Below are positions 1 through 10,782 of a stretch of 64,000 nt of DNA, one piece after another. A program made the position numbers and the translations under genes. Position 1 is the first letter of the stretch. Each line of letters starts with the position of its first letter. The DNA comes from Seiridium cupressi (taxonomy: Eukaryota > Ascomycota > Sordariomycetes > Amphisphaeriales > Sporocadaceae): NCBI GenBank assembly GCA_036674765.1, contig JARVKI010000033.1, positions 347,262-411,261 on the forward strand, given 5' to 3'. The notes beneath the pieces were generated by a model, which was not told where the DNA came from, ran no database searches, and worked only from the letters and a program-made list of their open reading frames with translations.

Positions 1-2
1 CG

Positions 3-1472
3 AAATTTAGAGTCAGCTTGAACCATAAGACAATGAATGAATTCAACGACCTCAGCCTAACCCTAACAGCAAGGATTGTTCTCGGCAAGAAGGCCATGCA
101 GAAACCTTTGTCAGAGGCTGAATTTGGGGAATACGTATCGAAGTCGACAGAAGGGGCCCGAGTCTTCCTTTGCGGAGGCCCAGGAGACGAGAATCCTCCT
201 GACCGCAACCCGGAGTTTAACGATTGGTATACGTCCAAGGGAGATATTCTTGTATACCTCGACTATCGAGGTACCGGAAGCAGTGTGGAGATTTGCAACA
301 GCGCGGGTGTGGTTAACAGAGAATGCCACCATTTTATGCGGCTCCTTCGTCCACAAGATGATCCCAGCAATATGGATATCCAACTCACATCGGGTGAAGC
401 TATCCGTATGTCTCGCTTCTTAACACTTTTCCGGCAGGACAATATCGTCCGCGATCTAGAGGCTATTCGTAGCTGTCTGCAGGACACGCAGCCGTGGCGT
501 ATTTTTGGGCAGTCTTACGGTGGCTGGATCTCTCTGTCATACTTGTCCATGTACCCCAAGAGTCTCAAAGATGCTATCATTACTGCCGGCCTGCCCCCAA
601 ATAGGACAGCCGACGAGACGTATCAGACTTTATTCAACGTTGTGATTGCTCGGAACGATGAGTATTACGGTCTCTACCCCGACGATATCGAGAGGGTAAA
701 GCTTATCGTTCTTTTCCTTGTCTCTACTCCGCCGCACACCGCCTCGGGCTATCTGCTTCCAACCACCGGAACCCTCTCAGCGCAACGCTTCCTGTGTCTG
801 GGCCGGAACCTTGGTTCACGTGCGCGCTGGGCAGAGCTCCACGATCTCATCTGGACCATGTGGATGGATGTAACCGTCCTCGGTCTCTTCCGGCCATCCA
901 CATTAGTTATGTACGAGAAGGTAGAGACATGGCGCTTCGACAAACGCCCACTGTACGCAGTCTTGCATGAAGCTATGTATGCCACCTCCGGATACTTCAC
1001 CAACTGGTCTGCGGAGAGAGTGGCCGCGAAACTCCCTCAGTTCCGCTGGGCGAGAAGGGATAGTGGAGGGCGAGAATGGAAACAAACCTTAGTCGACATG
1101 TGTTGTCTGGGAGATGACACGGATAAGATTTATTTTAGCGGAGAAATGATCTATCCGTTCTTCTTCAGTACGCACAGAGCCCTGCGCCCTCTGTGGAGCG
1201 TGGCAAATGCGTTGGCCAACGGCACTTGGACCGCTGACCTCTATGATCGGTCGCTGGAATGGAACACTGTCCCTGTCCAGGCCATCAGCTATCAGTCGGA
1301 CATGCACGTAAACCCTACGCTAAGTCAAGAAACAGCAAATCACGTAAAGGGGATTCGACATCAGGTCTTGGATACCTTAACACACAACTCCACTACCTAT
1401 CAGCTGGAGCATGGCTCAATTCGAGCGGCTGGAGCGGCAACTGCATTAGTAGACCACTTGACGAAGTTTTGA
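3..1472 (+). CDS. Proline iminopeptidase-like alpha/beta hydrolase (peptidase S33), 5' end cut by window edge
   Basis: Serine peptidase of the alpha/beta-hydrolase fold that removes N-terminal proline from peptides, normally cytosolic. Counting from the first ATG (33), the oxyanion motif CGGPG is at residues 47-51, the RGTGSS strand-turn at 79-84 and the nucleophile elbow GQSYGG puts the catalytic Ser at 161. The Asp is probably in the SYQSD stretch and the His in EHGS near the C-terminus. The stretch RQDNIVRDLEAIR is typical of fungal members. The frame stays open upstream of ATG 33 to the window edge, and the residues there (FRVSLNH) line up with the family's usual FxVPLDH strand. The gene therefore very likely starts before the window. 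No intron is seen in the visible part. Family confidence is high; the true start is unknown. Confidence 0.88.
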   Translation, partial: KFRVSLNHKTMNEFNDLSLTLTARIVLGKKAMQKPLSEAEFGEYVSKSTEGARVFLCGGPGDENPPDRNPEFNDWYTSKGDILVYLDYRGTGSSVEICNSAGVVNRECHHFMRLLRPQDDPSNMDIQLTSGEAIRMSRFLTLFRQDNIVRDLEAIRSCLQDTQPWRIFGQSYGGWISLSYLSMYPKSLKDAIITAGLPPNRTADETYQTLFNVVIARNDEYYGLYPDDIERVKLIVLFLVSTPPHTASGYLLPTTGTLSAQRFLCLGRNLGSRARWAELHDLIWTMWMDVTVLGLFRPSTLVMYEKVETWRFDKRPLYAVLHEAMYATSGYFTNWSAERVAAKLPQFRWARRDSGGREWKQTLVDMCCLGDDTDKIYFSGEMIYPFFFSTHRALRPLWSVANALANGTWTADLYDRSLEWNTVPVQAISYQSDMHVNPTLSQETANHVKGIRHQVLDTLTHNSTTYQLEHGSIRAAGAATALVDHLTKF

Positions 1473-2682
1473 TAGATATCCTAGGTAATGTGCTTGAGAG
1501 TGCCAGGCCGTAGTCTTTAATAACGCAGCTAAGTAGCCGCAGTAATGAATGGATAGCATATGCCCTGAATAATACATTATTGACGCAGACAACTTGTCCC
1601 TAGTATTATGTGATCACAATTTACTCATCCATTGGCACAGAAATTGCATCCGGGAAAATCTGACTCGGGGGCTCAAGGCGTTAGTCACGGAGCTGATGTT
1701 AGTTGTACCCAAGCAAAGCGGCTGGTAAAGATCCGCTCTGACATTCTTCTCTTAATGGTTATATTGAAGTGACGAGGTGGAGACCACGAGGCTCCGGCAA
1801 CTTGGAGAACATTAATAATAATGGCATCAAGAGAGTTGCTTCTCCGGATACTATTATGGTAGGCAGGCAACTAGTCTCGCACTATTCAATGACGCCTTCA
1901 GTGGCTCACCGAGAATATGGTTGTTGCTCGGTAGATCTTAGGTTGTCACGTCTCAAGCACTTGTAAATCAATAGCACTCAACTCAATGTACCTCATGATG
2001 GTCCGAAGCCAGTCGTTCATATTTCCTGCCGTACTTGTAATGCAGATGAAGCTATAACCGGCTGCCCATAGCGCAGACCGCGGCACGTGTTCCAGTATAG
2101 AACAATGCCGATTGGACCAGCCTTCTAGGTCAAGATTTCTGTCATAGCTAAAACCATGGGTCGATCCAGAACTTCGGGAGGGCGCACTACTTTCAAGCAT
2201 ATACTTAGTGGCCCAAAAAAACGTGGGGGAGAGGATGGTGTGATGGGACGAAAATGGCATTCACAATGGCGCGATGGGCGCTATACACTGTGTGGCTTGA
2301 CCTATTGAGTCGCCAGAACAAACTCAATTCGGTAAATCGCGCAGACTTGGCCTATTCCACCATATGCATGTGCCAAGATGGTTATAGTCGATTCCAAATC
2401 CGCTCAGGCATTTGATGCGGTAGCACGGCCGCTCCTCAAGCCACTTCGTTCAGCTGCAGGTCTGGAATGGTTCACGTCGGTGATGCGATCTGGCGATAGC
2501 CAATATGATGTCAAGAAATTAAGAAGACCACGATCGAGAGAGATCTGTGGCTTGTGACAGCTCATGCATAAATAAGGCCTACCTCTCCTGCGTTTACGAT
2601 TCTGTTTTTCATCAAGGCAACATCATCCTCAACAGTACATCTCATCAGAACTTGCACATCGAATACTGTCATTCCAAGCAAA
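1473..2682. other. Intergenic, no supported gene
   Basis: About 1.2 kb between the peptidase and the GPI-protein gene. A minus-strand ORF at 1946-2260 (104 codons) has a varied, protein-like composition (WSNRH, ILEHVPRSALW) but no recognisable domain or start context, so it is at most a relic. A TATA-like TGCATAAATAA near 2565 probably serves the next gene. Confidence 0.5.
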
Positions 2683-3126
2683 ATGTTGGGCAAGTCTCTT
2701 CTCACTTTGGCAACTCTTTGCCTGGCCGCCAGCGCCCATGTGCCGGCCTACGTAAGTTGGGAAAAGCATCTGGCCTCCGGAAGCCGATCTGACAATAATA
2801 AACAGGGCAACCAGTTCGACGCTCGCCAAGTCGCAACAACCTCGAGCCACGCCTCGAGCGCCAGCGCCAGCTCTAGCAGAACGGCCACGATGTCTACCGC
2901 TGCCAGCAGCTCCCGAGCCAGCACCTCATCCACCGCCAGCACCGCCCGAGTCAGCAGCTCCGCATCCGCCGCTGCATCCAAATCGGCCTCTGCATCCTCT
3001 GCCTCCAAGGCTAGCGGCACGAGCTCATTCGCCAGTGCCACCGTCACAAAGTCCGGTGCTGGTGCCAACGCCGTCAACATGCTTGTCGGCGTTCCCGCCG
3101 CACTTGTTGTCGCTATGGCGATTTAG
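2683..3126 (+). CDS. Small Ser/Ala-rich secreted protein, probably GPI-anchored
   Basis: Two exons, 2683-2751 and 2806-3126. The 54-nt phase-0 intron starts GTAAGT and ends with a CTGAC branch site and AAACAG. Removing it joins AHVPAY to GNQFDARQV. The product is 129 residues: a signal peptide (MLGKSLLTLATLCLAASA), a DARQ processing-like site, a long Ser/Ala/Thr tract suited to O-glycosylation, and a hydrophobic tail after GAGANA that ends the protein (LVGVPAALVVAMAI), the layout of a GPI-anchor signal. Such proteins usually sit in the cell wall or plasma membrane. The intron length is a multiple of three, so the unspliced frame is also open, but the splice signals are strong. A TATA-like box lies about 115 bp upstream. 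No enzymatic domain is visible, and the precise role is unknown. Confidence 0.75.
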   Translation: MLGKSLLTLATLCLAASAHVPAYVSWEKHLASGSRSDNNKQGNQFDARQVATTSSHASSASASSSRTATMSTAASSSRASTSSTASTARVSSSASAAASKSASASSASKASGTSSFASATVTKSGAGANAVNMLVGVPAALVVAMAI

Positions 3127-4132
3127 AACATACGCGCCTTTTGGGCATGCAGAATTTGGGGGGAAGAGTCATTTATATTCATGTATATAGGGCTTGGGGA
3201 AAATCTGGTATCGGACGGAAGAATGATGGAAACATGATGACGGGTTCACGGTAGATGACGGCCTTTGATTAATCTTCATGACGTGGCGCAAAGATTTCAT
3301 TGGTGTAGGCCAATAAAGGAGTTTAATTAAAGATATATCATACGGATAATTCCAAAGAATGTTACTGAGATAGCAATTGTTGAAATGTATTTTTACGGTA
3401 TGTCGATTGTCAGCAGTATTGATACTACGACTATCACCACTACTCCAACTTGCGGTGTGTGGGATGCTGGCTTCATATATGTTCTGGGAAAGCAGAAGGA
3501 AATATGTGCGGTGGGTATCTCACAATCCTTGTTCAATTGCATCGGTGATTATGTCGAACACGGCTCTGGGGTTGTGCTCATCCATCCTCGCTGTATTGTC
3601 TAAGCTGAAGAGTATACATCAGCTCGTAATAACCCTGTCTGGTGTGAGAGATAATATGTATGCTGAAAGCACTTAAAAGTCGTGGAGGGGATTTCGCAAA
3701 GTAAGGGTTATTTATGTATACTAACTCTGAGATTTACGGGTCACATCACATTCAATAATGTACGTTATGGTTCTTGCTATCTGACCACAGCAGCATAAAA
3801 CATATCAAGCAACTCAACAAGATACAAGTGCGTGGACTGTCGATTAATATTTCCCAAATTACAATGAACAGTCTAGCAAGCGTTCTCGTTACAATTTTTC
3901 CCTTTACCGAATAGTACGAACTACGGCCGTCGTCTAAATGGATATTCATCCTAAGTAGTGCTGTTATTACCAACATGGAGGCGGGGCTGTCCTACACTTG
4001 ATCTATGATGACGATTTCCTAATTACTCAATATTGGCCAGTAGTGCCAGTATTACATAAATAGTTTTCGTTATCGATAAGTTAATTTTAAATCAGATGCG
4101 CATAAAAAGAAAGAGAAAAACAGAAGAAGAGT
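3127..4132. other. Intergenic, no supported gene
   Basis: Moderately AT-rich stretch with only short ORFs (up to 99 codons at 3377-3676) that lack family features or convincing splice sites. It presumably holds the 3' UTR of the GPI-protein gene at its left end. Nothing else is supported. Confidence 0.5.
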
Positions 4133-4200
4133 TGCGCTCTTCGGGATACCCGCGGCTCGCTTAGAAAGCAAGAATGATGACTACTGTCACGGACTGGCGC
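4133..4200 (-). pseudogene. Decayed tRNA-Gly(TCC) copy
   Basis: Read beside the intact tRNA at 4461-4532, this stretch keeps the acceptor and T-arm start (GCGCTCTTCGGGA against GCGCCCTTCGGGA on the plus strand), loses about 5 nt in the T loop, and keeps the anticodon-arm and D-arm core (GCAAGAATGAT identical). The anticodon region reads AGAAAG where the intact gene has GGAAGG. The right end again reads GGCGC. Deletions in the T loop and changes in the anticodon loop make it non-functional. Like the intact copy, it has an A-rich run on its left, a T-rich terminator in tRNA orientation. Confidence 0.6.
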
Positions 4201-4460
4201 TGCCAGCTGGCAGCCTGGAGTATTTAAGTAGGAGCTGGGAGCTTAACTCCAGCTCTTCAGCACCTTAGAGCATAGCCTGTTTGACCTCCTCGAACCGTGA
4301 CAACTACTACATTAAAAGCGCCCATACATGTACACAGATTATGGCGATAAATAGTTACAGAGCTTTAAGACGTTGGTTGGTTAGAGAAAAGTGATGGGCG
4401 AAAAAAAGAAAAAGCCTGAATTCATTAGTTATTGAAAAACACAAAAAGATTTGTTGCAAG

Positions 4461-4532
4461 TGCGCCCTTCGGGAGTCGAACCCGAGTCTCATGCTTGGAA
4501 GGCAAGAATGATAACCGCTACACTAAAGGCGC
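4461..4532 (-). tRNA. tRNA-Gly(TCC)
   Basis: On the minus strand this folds as a standard 72-nt tRNA. The acceptor stem GCGCCTT pairs with AGGGCGC (one G-T pair), the D-arm region has GTGTAGCGGTTATC, and the T arm is TCGGG-TTCGACT-CCCGA with five perfect pairs. The anticodon loop is CTTCCAA (plus 4495-4501), so the anticodon is TCC, reading GGA/GGG glycine codons. Discriminator base A is at 4461. A run of five T follows on the minus strand about 15 nt downstream as a Pol III terminator. There is no intron. The anticodon stem CTTGC/GCATG contains one T-T mismatch. A CACGTG lies directly 5' of the gene (4534-4539). Confidence 0.92.
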
Positions 4533-4539
4533 TCACGTG

Positions 4540-5867
4540 ACGCTGTGTTGATCATCTTGTTAATGAGCAAACATGTAGTTTTTCGCCCGCCGCCCCACCG
4601 TGTCAAAAACCTTATCTTGTGCTGTCTGGTTCTAAAACCACACCAAGATCGCCCGCGATAACTTTGGGACGCAAAGCAAAAGCATCTATCTCTCTTGTTT
4701 GGGTGGGTTGTACAAGAACGACAAGCGAGTACTGCACCTTATCAGCAAGCCGCGTAGAATATACTGCTGATGTAGAGGCTGCGTTTCTTGTGTACCCCTC
4801 CTGCGCCGGCCTTGTTCAATTCCAATTGATCACTTAGGTCCTCGGATGGCATTGAATTATGGGAAACTAAATAGTATAAATTTTCTTGGTCTGAAAAGTA
4901 CCGTTGGAGGACTACCCTGCGCAAATATGACCCTCGGCAGTCGATGCCTATTCTGCCACGGACAAGCTGATGGTCATACCACTAACATTAGCAGGATAAT
5001 TCCTAGATATTTCAACGATTACGCAACCTCCTTTCATGCTGACTTGAAGTAGATTTTATATATTCACAATGTATAGAGGCTGTTGAAAAGAAGCAAAGCC
5101 GCGGAAACCGTGCATGGTCCAAATGGGGTGTTCCAGGGGTTCAAGATCCTGATTCAAGTTAGATTTCGGTGAACACAGTCTGAGGCCGGGCTAGCCTCAA
5201 GCATAACAAACATAATTCGTCCAAGTGCTCGGTTATCACAAGGCCAGAAGGCTACGACGGGATGTCAGATCTCATTTGAATGTTGTTTTATTTTTATCTT
5301 CCAAGAGTATCAACGCTGACTGAATTGGTGCACCCAGCACTTTCTCCCGGCCGTCTGACTACTGACAAGCCTTGGCTCCGGGCTATTCATGAGTTTGAGG
5401 ATGCTTTTCGGGGTCCAGCTGAGCGCCACCTTCTTCAGCCCTCTGCCAATGCGCCAATGACTGAAGAGCCTCCGCCTCCATCTGCGGTGGGAGCCTCCTC
5501 GATAGCTGGACTCTATTTCCCATACTCACCACAGCCACGAGTCATCCTATTGGCCTCACTGGCGAGCCAAGGCAGCTTTCTGCGCGGAAGCTGACCCAAG
5601 CCCCCAGATGCAAGGGGCAGCAGAGCCTCAATATCTCCATGGGATCCTGTTGCCTCTGAGACATTGGGGACTTGCTGGGGGTCTTTATTCGAGTACTGGT
5701 ATATATGGTAAGCCGCTTCACAGCAATTTGCCCCCGGCCACTCAGATCTGATCAGCCATAGTCTACATAGTAATCACATCATATATTAAATTATTTGTAC
5801 AAAGACATTTATTCATAATTTATAACAAAATATATTTGAATCCGACTCGCACTCTTTTTTCTCTGTT
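4540..5867. other. Intergenic, no supported gene
   Basis: About 1.3 kb with short ORFs only. The longest, 5280-5594 on the plus strand, is Pro/Ser-rich with no family resemblance. The last 130 bp before 5868 are AT-rich and pyrimidine-rich and probably form the promoter and leader of the membrane-protein gene. Confidence 0.5.
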
Positions 5868-7951
5868 ATGGCTACTGTGCCAGATCTAATCCCGCAGCTT
5901 CAGAATCTCACTTTCGCGCCACCGACATCGCAAAGTCGTCCTATTCGGCTCGGTGGACAAGACTTTGCTCACTGTTGTCTTCTGGCTCTAAATGAGTCAT
6001 TTGAAATACAGAACGGCAATTTGTCTTTCCGCCAACCCTCTTACCTCTCCACTCTCACCTCCGAGGATTTTGGTTCTAGCCAATTCCCATGTGGCGCGAC
6101 ATATCTAGGAAACTCCAGCGGTGCGCCCGAGGTCCGAGTGCCATACAACTGGTGTGCAAATAGATGCGATGGATGGCAAATCTCACACAAGGAAGCCCTC
6201 TCTCAATGAATTGGGCCCCTGGTGGGCTTCATCCTCCCGTGCATCGCCTTCTGCCTCAATATCCCCCGGAGCTCCAAGATGGGCATTCCAAGCATGGTCT
6301 TCAGACCCAGGCCGAACCACACCATGGGTTTGATCACCTCCGTTCTGCGCTTCCCTCCCGCCCTGTTCATAGTCACGCTCGACACGGTCATCTGGCTTTC
6401 CATCTGCTTTGCCTTTGCTGGCCCCATGCTCCTCAGCGGCCTCTACGAAGCTTACCTGGACCACCGACTTCTGACCGTCTTGGACCAGAGGGTCCGAATC
6501 GACTCTCGAGATATACCAAAGCTGACAGTGGATATGCGGGCAAGGTTCCTCTCCATTATCTTGATCGGTAACATCAAGATGAAATCGAGCGGACACGTAG
6601 CAGAGATCGACAGCCTCATCGGAGGTATTGGCCCAAGCACACCCTCGGTACATATCACAGAAGTCAAAGCTCGACTCCAGGCTTTACTTGCCAGTCAGAC
6701 AAGTTTCGGTTCAGCTGTAGGAGCGCCCGTCGTCTTCTTTGTCGGGTCTTACATCTACAACTTGATCGATATCCGCAGCAAACTAGGTGATAACGACACG
6801 GCGCACGCATTAGCCTTCGGAATGTGTAAGTTCATGTAGTATTACTGTAATAGTCTATGGAAAGCAGTCACTGATGATGAGTTTTCCAGGGTGGATGATT
6901 GTCCCTGAACTGGCGATTGTGTCTTGCCTCCTCCCTGCTGCGAACAACCCCGGAACGCTCCATGGTGTTCTTAACCGCCCGATCGAGCAGGATATCGGCA
7001 CCAAGAAAAGACACCTCTTCGGTCTAAAGCCATTGACCATTTTCCAGTGGCAGCCAATGGAGAACGCCTATGGTGGGCGTTACAAAACCGTAAATCTATG
7101 GCATCGAGGCCTTAGCAAATACAAATGGTTCCGTCGGGTGATCGAGAGTTACCTAGACCCGAGTTTCCCACAAGAACAGAGGGAGCAGATTCAGAGCATT
7201 GATGAAGAGCTACGCATGTCGTTCTCTGATTGGATCCGCAGCTGGGCTGGTGCCGTATTCCTGCTTTTAGTACCATGCCTGCTGGCGGTACTTACATCAT
7301 ACCACACACCGCGCGTGGGCTTCGCTTGTCGGAGCCTGACACATCTCGTCTACTTCTCCACCCAGATCCCGCTGATGACTATCTGGCTGGCGCATACATG
7401 GCTTGAAGTCCGTGTTACCGAGCAAGTACAGTCGTACACTAGCCAGTGTCACGGGACCGAACGGCTGCGGAAATCTATAAAGGCCCTTCTATGGATCGTT
7501 GGCATCATCCTGGGTGGAGCTGCGACTTTATCAAGTATCGGGGGAACTTTGATGCAGTTGGTAGGGGTCTACCGAAACTGCATTTGCAAGGTATGCTTTC
7601 TTATTTGAAATTTTACACCTCACTATACTATTCACCTACCATCAACTACACCACATGCTAATCGTAGGACAACTGTAGATTCCCGCCCAATATTGGCTCA
7701 ACAAGAATCACCCTGATGCATATATCCTGCTAACCACGAATACCTCTGAGGAGATCTCAGAGGCTCTTACATGGTGGCAGGGGACAGCGATAGCAGCAAT
7801 CGCCGTACTTTGTGCTGTTTGTGCCTTTGGTTGGTGGCATCAGCGACGATTGCGTGCCCTTTTCGGGGACCTCGTTGAACTAATTGACGAGAGTCCTTCC
7901 ATTGGACTACGGAATATCGGTCCAAATCAAGGACCGCACCAAAATATCTGA
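5868..7951 (+). CDS. Fungal multi-pass membrane protein, interrupted by an in-frame TGA
   Basis: Three exons: 5868-6825, 6890-7590, 7679-7951. Introns are 64 nt (GTAAGT, ends TTCCAG) and 88 nt (GTATGC, ends TGTAG). Spliced, the frame is 644 codons with one internal stop, TGA at 6207-6209 (codon 114). Protein-like sequence continues in the same frame on both sides (...HKEALSQ, stop, IGPLVGFILPCIAFCLNIPR...). I recall Trp at this place in related fungal proteins, which would make the change TGG to TGA. Hydrophobic helices lie around 118-135, in two or three segments at 160-280, in exon 2 (AGAVFLLLVPCLLAVL; ALLWIVGIILGGAATL) and in exon 3 (AIAAIAVLCAVCAFGWW). The exon 2-3 junction rebuilds CICKIPAQYWL. 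The family is an uncharacterised fungal membrane protein and no function can be assigned. It is either a recent pseudogene, a sequence error, or a readthrough case (least likely). Confidence 0.72.
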
Positions 7952-8624
7952 GCTGACTTGTACCTAGACTTATCATCACTTAATGTTTACCTACAGTCTG
8001 AAAATTCTTTAACATATCGAAAGAAGTATGTTTCAATTGCATTTAGTAGACTCTTTACATACTTAGAAGCACTGGGATTAGACATGGTGCTGTATAGACT
8101 ACGCGATTCAACTCGGTGTTTGAATTACGAAAAGATGTCCCGCATCCGCCCGAAAAGGCCACCGAACCATTTGCTTCTGGGTGACAACGTTGTGATACTG
8201 ACGTTTATGAGTATCCCTGTATACTAGGAGCTACATGATCAGTTTACCCCCATATAAATCGGCAAGACCATCAAGCCCCATATCGCTGGAGCTGTTAGGA
8301 TTATTCAACCAAAAGGAGCAAATGGTCTTGGAGCCAATATCCCAGTTCAAAAGGGCAACATTAGCCATGGCACCCATTGCGCAAACATAGTGGGCGATAA
8401 GCAGCAGCCAGCACTTTAATTTTGGGGGAGCAAGTTCCGGGCTGTACAACACAAAGCGCATACAATAGCCAATAGTCAATCGCGTCTATGGTGGCGTGTA
8501 TCTACGCAGAGCGCACTGATCTCGACCATACGGGAGTTGCGAAGCCTTAAACCGGGTTTTAGTAGAAAGAGGACGCCACGCGTGCCATTATAAGCTTGGT
8601 TACACTTGTATCTATAATCGGGCC
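7952..8624. other. Intergenic, no supported gene
   Basis: Contains ORFs 7958-8227 (+) and 8231-8479 (-). The latter has a hydrophobic stretch (LLLIAHYVCAMGAMANVALL) that could be a transporter fragment, but nothing links it to a family. Confidence 0.4.
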
Positions 8625-8650
8625 TTTTTTTTTTTTTTTTTTTTTTTTTT
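8625..8650. repeat. Poly(T) run, 26 nt
   Basis: Uninterrupted run of 26 T on the plus strand. It could be a slipped homopolymer or the poly(A) end of a decayed retroposon lying on the minus strand to its right. No target-site duplication was recognised. Confidence 0.8.
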
Positions 8651-9525
8651 AGCAGTACAAGACAAGCCCGGACTCCAGCTTGAGAGAAATCCGTGGTGTA
8701 CATAGCATATCTACCCATCACCAAAACTTTTTACATTACAGTGCGGAAGCAGTATTGGATGTATGAATTGTCAATGAAACGAGTTGATTATGGTGCAGAT
8801 GTCGCCGTAGTCGTAGAATGAGTATAGTGCTGCTGTAAGGGTATGATTATTATGTTGTTGTTGCGCTGGAGAGCTATATCCTCTCTCAGCGCCCTCTACT
8901 CTGTCTTATATACAATACGCACGGACCATGTGGTCTGTGCGGGGAAACCCCCGTCACGTGACCGTGACAGCTGCATGGCCGCTTCTGAAGAAATGGAGGC
9001 ACTGGTCCATGGACGTAACGACAAGCTACCTAGACCTCTCCGAAAAAAAGATAGCGTATCGACATCGAGAGATTGACTTGAAGGCTTACTTCGGCAAACT
9101 CATGACTGTCGAATAAATAATTGAGAATCTAGGCATTTAGTCGTTGAAAGTGTAACCGCAGTTGTAGGCGACCCTATGAATAACCAGACCCCTGCCAGTA
9201 TTCCACCAAGAAGCTACCTAAGCACGTAAGGTAGCAACTGGACTAGACTCAGGCACATGCGCACATACCACCTTGCATCAGCTTTGGGGGAGCTTGACGC
9301 GTGAGACCAGCTGCCTTGAGCTCCAGCTCATCAGCAGCAAGCAGTAGCAGGCGCAAGGCAAGCCTTGTCAACGTCAACCATCCACTGCCTCCCACCCGAG
9401 CCCCGTTTTCGTCGTCCATCGCCGTGTATCACCACCATCTAGACTTCTAATACTTCTCACGCTCCTTCAGAGAACCAATCGACATTTACACATTCCCGAC
9501 ACACATTCGAACTTAGAGTCCCGAG
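8651..9525. other. Intergenic, promoter region of PRE2 at right end
   Basis: No gene is seen. A perfect 10-bp palindrome, GTCACGTGAC, lies at 8953-8962. The last 150 bp are CT-rich with short pyrimidine tracts, as is usual before ascomycete housekeeping genes. Confidence 0.5.
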
Positions 9526-10502
9526 ATGGATACGCTTGTGGCCCGCTACAGTCGTCCGGCTGCCTTCCAGAGGGAGACCTACGCCGAAGACCAGCACGAT
9601 GACCTCCACGATGATGCCACCCCCAGTCTATCTCTGAAGTTCGCCATGCCGCCCATAGCACAAGTGAGTTCCCTCCAGCTACGCCTGCTATGACTGCACC
9701 TGCCTGCGTTCCTGCAACCGCCAGCAAGGTCATCTCGCACATCATGAGCTAATCATATCCACCATCACAGCCCTCAGCCTGGCTCCGCGCGGCAACAGAC
9801 GACCGTGCAAACCCGCAATGTCCTATCAAGATCGCCCACGGTACCACAACTCTTGCCTTCCGATTCCAAGGCGGTATCATCGTCGCCACAGACTCCCGAG
9901 CCACAGCTGGTAACTGGATTGCCTCGCAAACCGTCAAGAAGGTGATTGAGATCAACGACAAGATGCTGGGCACGATGGCCGGAGGTGCCGCCGATTGCCA
10001 GTACTGGCTCGCATGGCTCGGCATGCAGTGCCGTCTGCACGAGCTCCGGCACAAGCGCCGCATCTCGGTTGCCGCTGCTTCCAAGATCCTTGCCAACCTC
10101 GTTTATCAGTACAAGAACATGGGCCTGTCGATGGGCACAATGTGCGCCGGCGTGACCAAGGAGGAGGGCCCGGCTCTGTACTACATTGACAGCGATGGCA
10201 CAAGACTTGCGGGCAACCTGTTCTGTGTTGGTTCTGGTCAAACGTTCGCCTACGGTGTGTTGGACGCTGAATACAAATACGATCTGACGGACGAGGAGGC
10301 TCTGGCCCTGGGCAGCAGAAGTATTCTGGCCGCCACGCACAGAGATGCATACTCGGGTGGTTTCATCAACCTGTACCATGTCAAGGAGGCTGGCTGGGAG
10401 AAGCACGGATTCAGCGACACGAACCCGATCTTCTGGAAGACCAAGTTGGAGAGCGGCGAGTTTAGCAATGTCACGAGCGACTTCGTGGGTGACCGGGTAT
10501 AA
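9526..10502 (+). CDS. PRE2: 20S proteasome subunit beta-5 (chymotrypsin-like)
   Basis: Catalytic beta-5 subunit of the 20S proteasome core, made as a pro-protein. Exons 9526-9663 and 9771-10502 are separated by a 107-nt phase-0 intron (GTGAGT, GCTAAT branch, ATCACAG). The product is 289 residues, close to the usual length. The propeptide ends at Gly70 and the mature protein starts at catalytic Thr71 in [10 protein letters not shown], followed by [20 protein letters not shown] and the [11 protein letters not shown] motif of beta-5. These stretches separate it clearly from beta-1 and beta-2. The short N-terminal part ([10 protein letters not shown]) is coded by exon 1, which a single-ORF view misses. 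It is convergent with QRI7, with 280 bp between the stop codons. Confidence 0.97.
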
Positions 10503-10782
10503 AATACTCGAACGGCGCCCAAGCAGAGCGGGCTCGCAATGAGATATACTCGGGAGATCCTAGCTATAAAGGCAGCCATAGGATTGTGATATTAGAGATG
10601 ACTAGGCGAGATACTGCATTGCATGAGCCTCGGAAGCAAGCTATGTAAATGTACAATTAAGGCGTTGAGTGCTTCTAGAGTCTTGCACTTTATCTTCTAT
10701 GCTATGTGTGGTGATACAGGTGTTCGTACATGCAATGGCGGTAGGAGGCGTCATGATACCACATTGCCTTCTGCTGATACAT

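Noticed and set aside
1946..2260. 104-codon minus-strand ORF with protein-like composition
   Set aside because: No domain, no splice partners and no start context; left as a possible relic only.
8476..8724. 82-codon minus-strand ORF containing a Lys run
   Set aside because: The Lys run is just the poly(T) tract translated; no other support.
9774..10406. 210-codon minus-strand ORF
   Set aside because: Antisense to PRE2 exon 2, whose protein is unmistakable.
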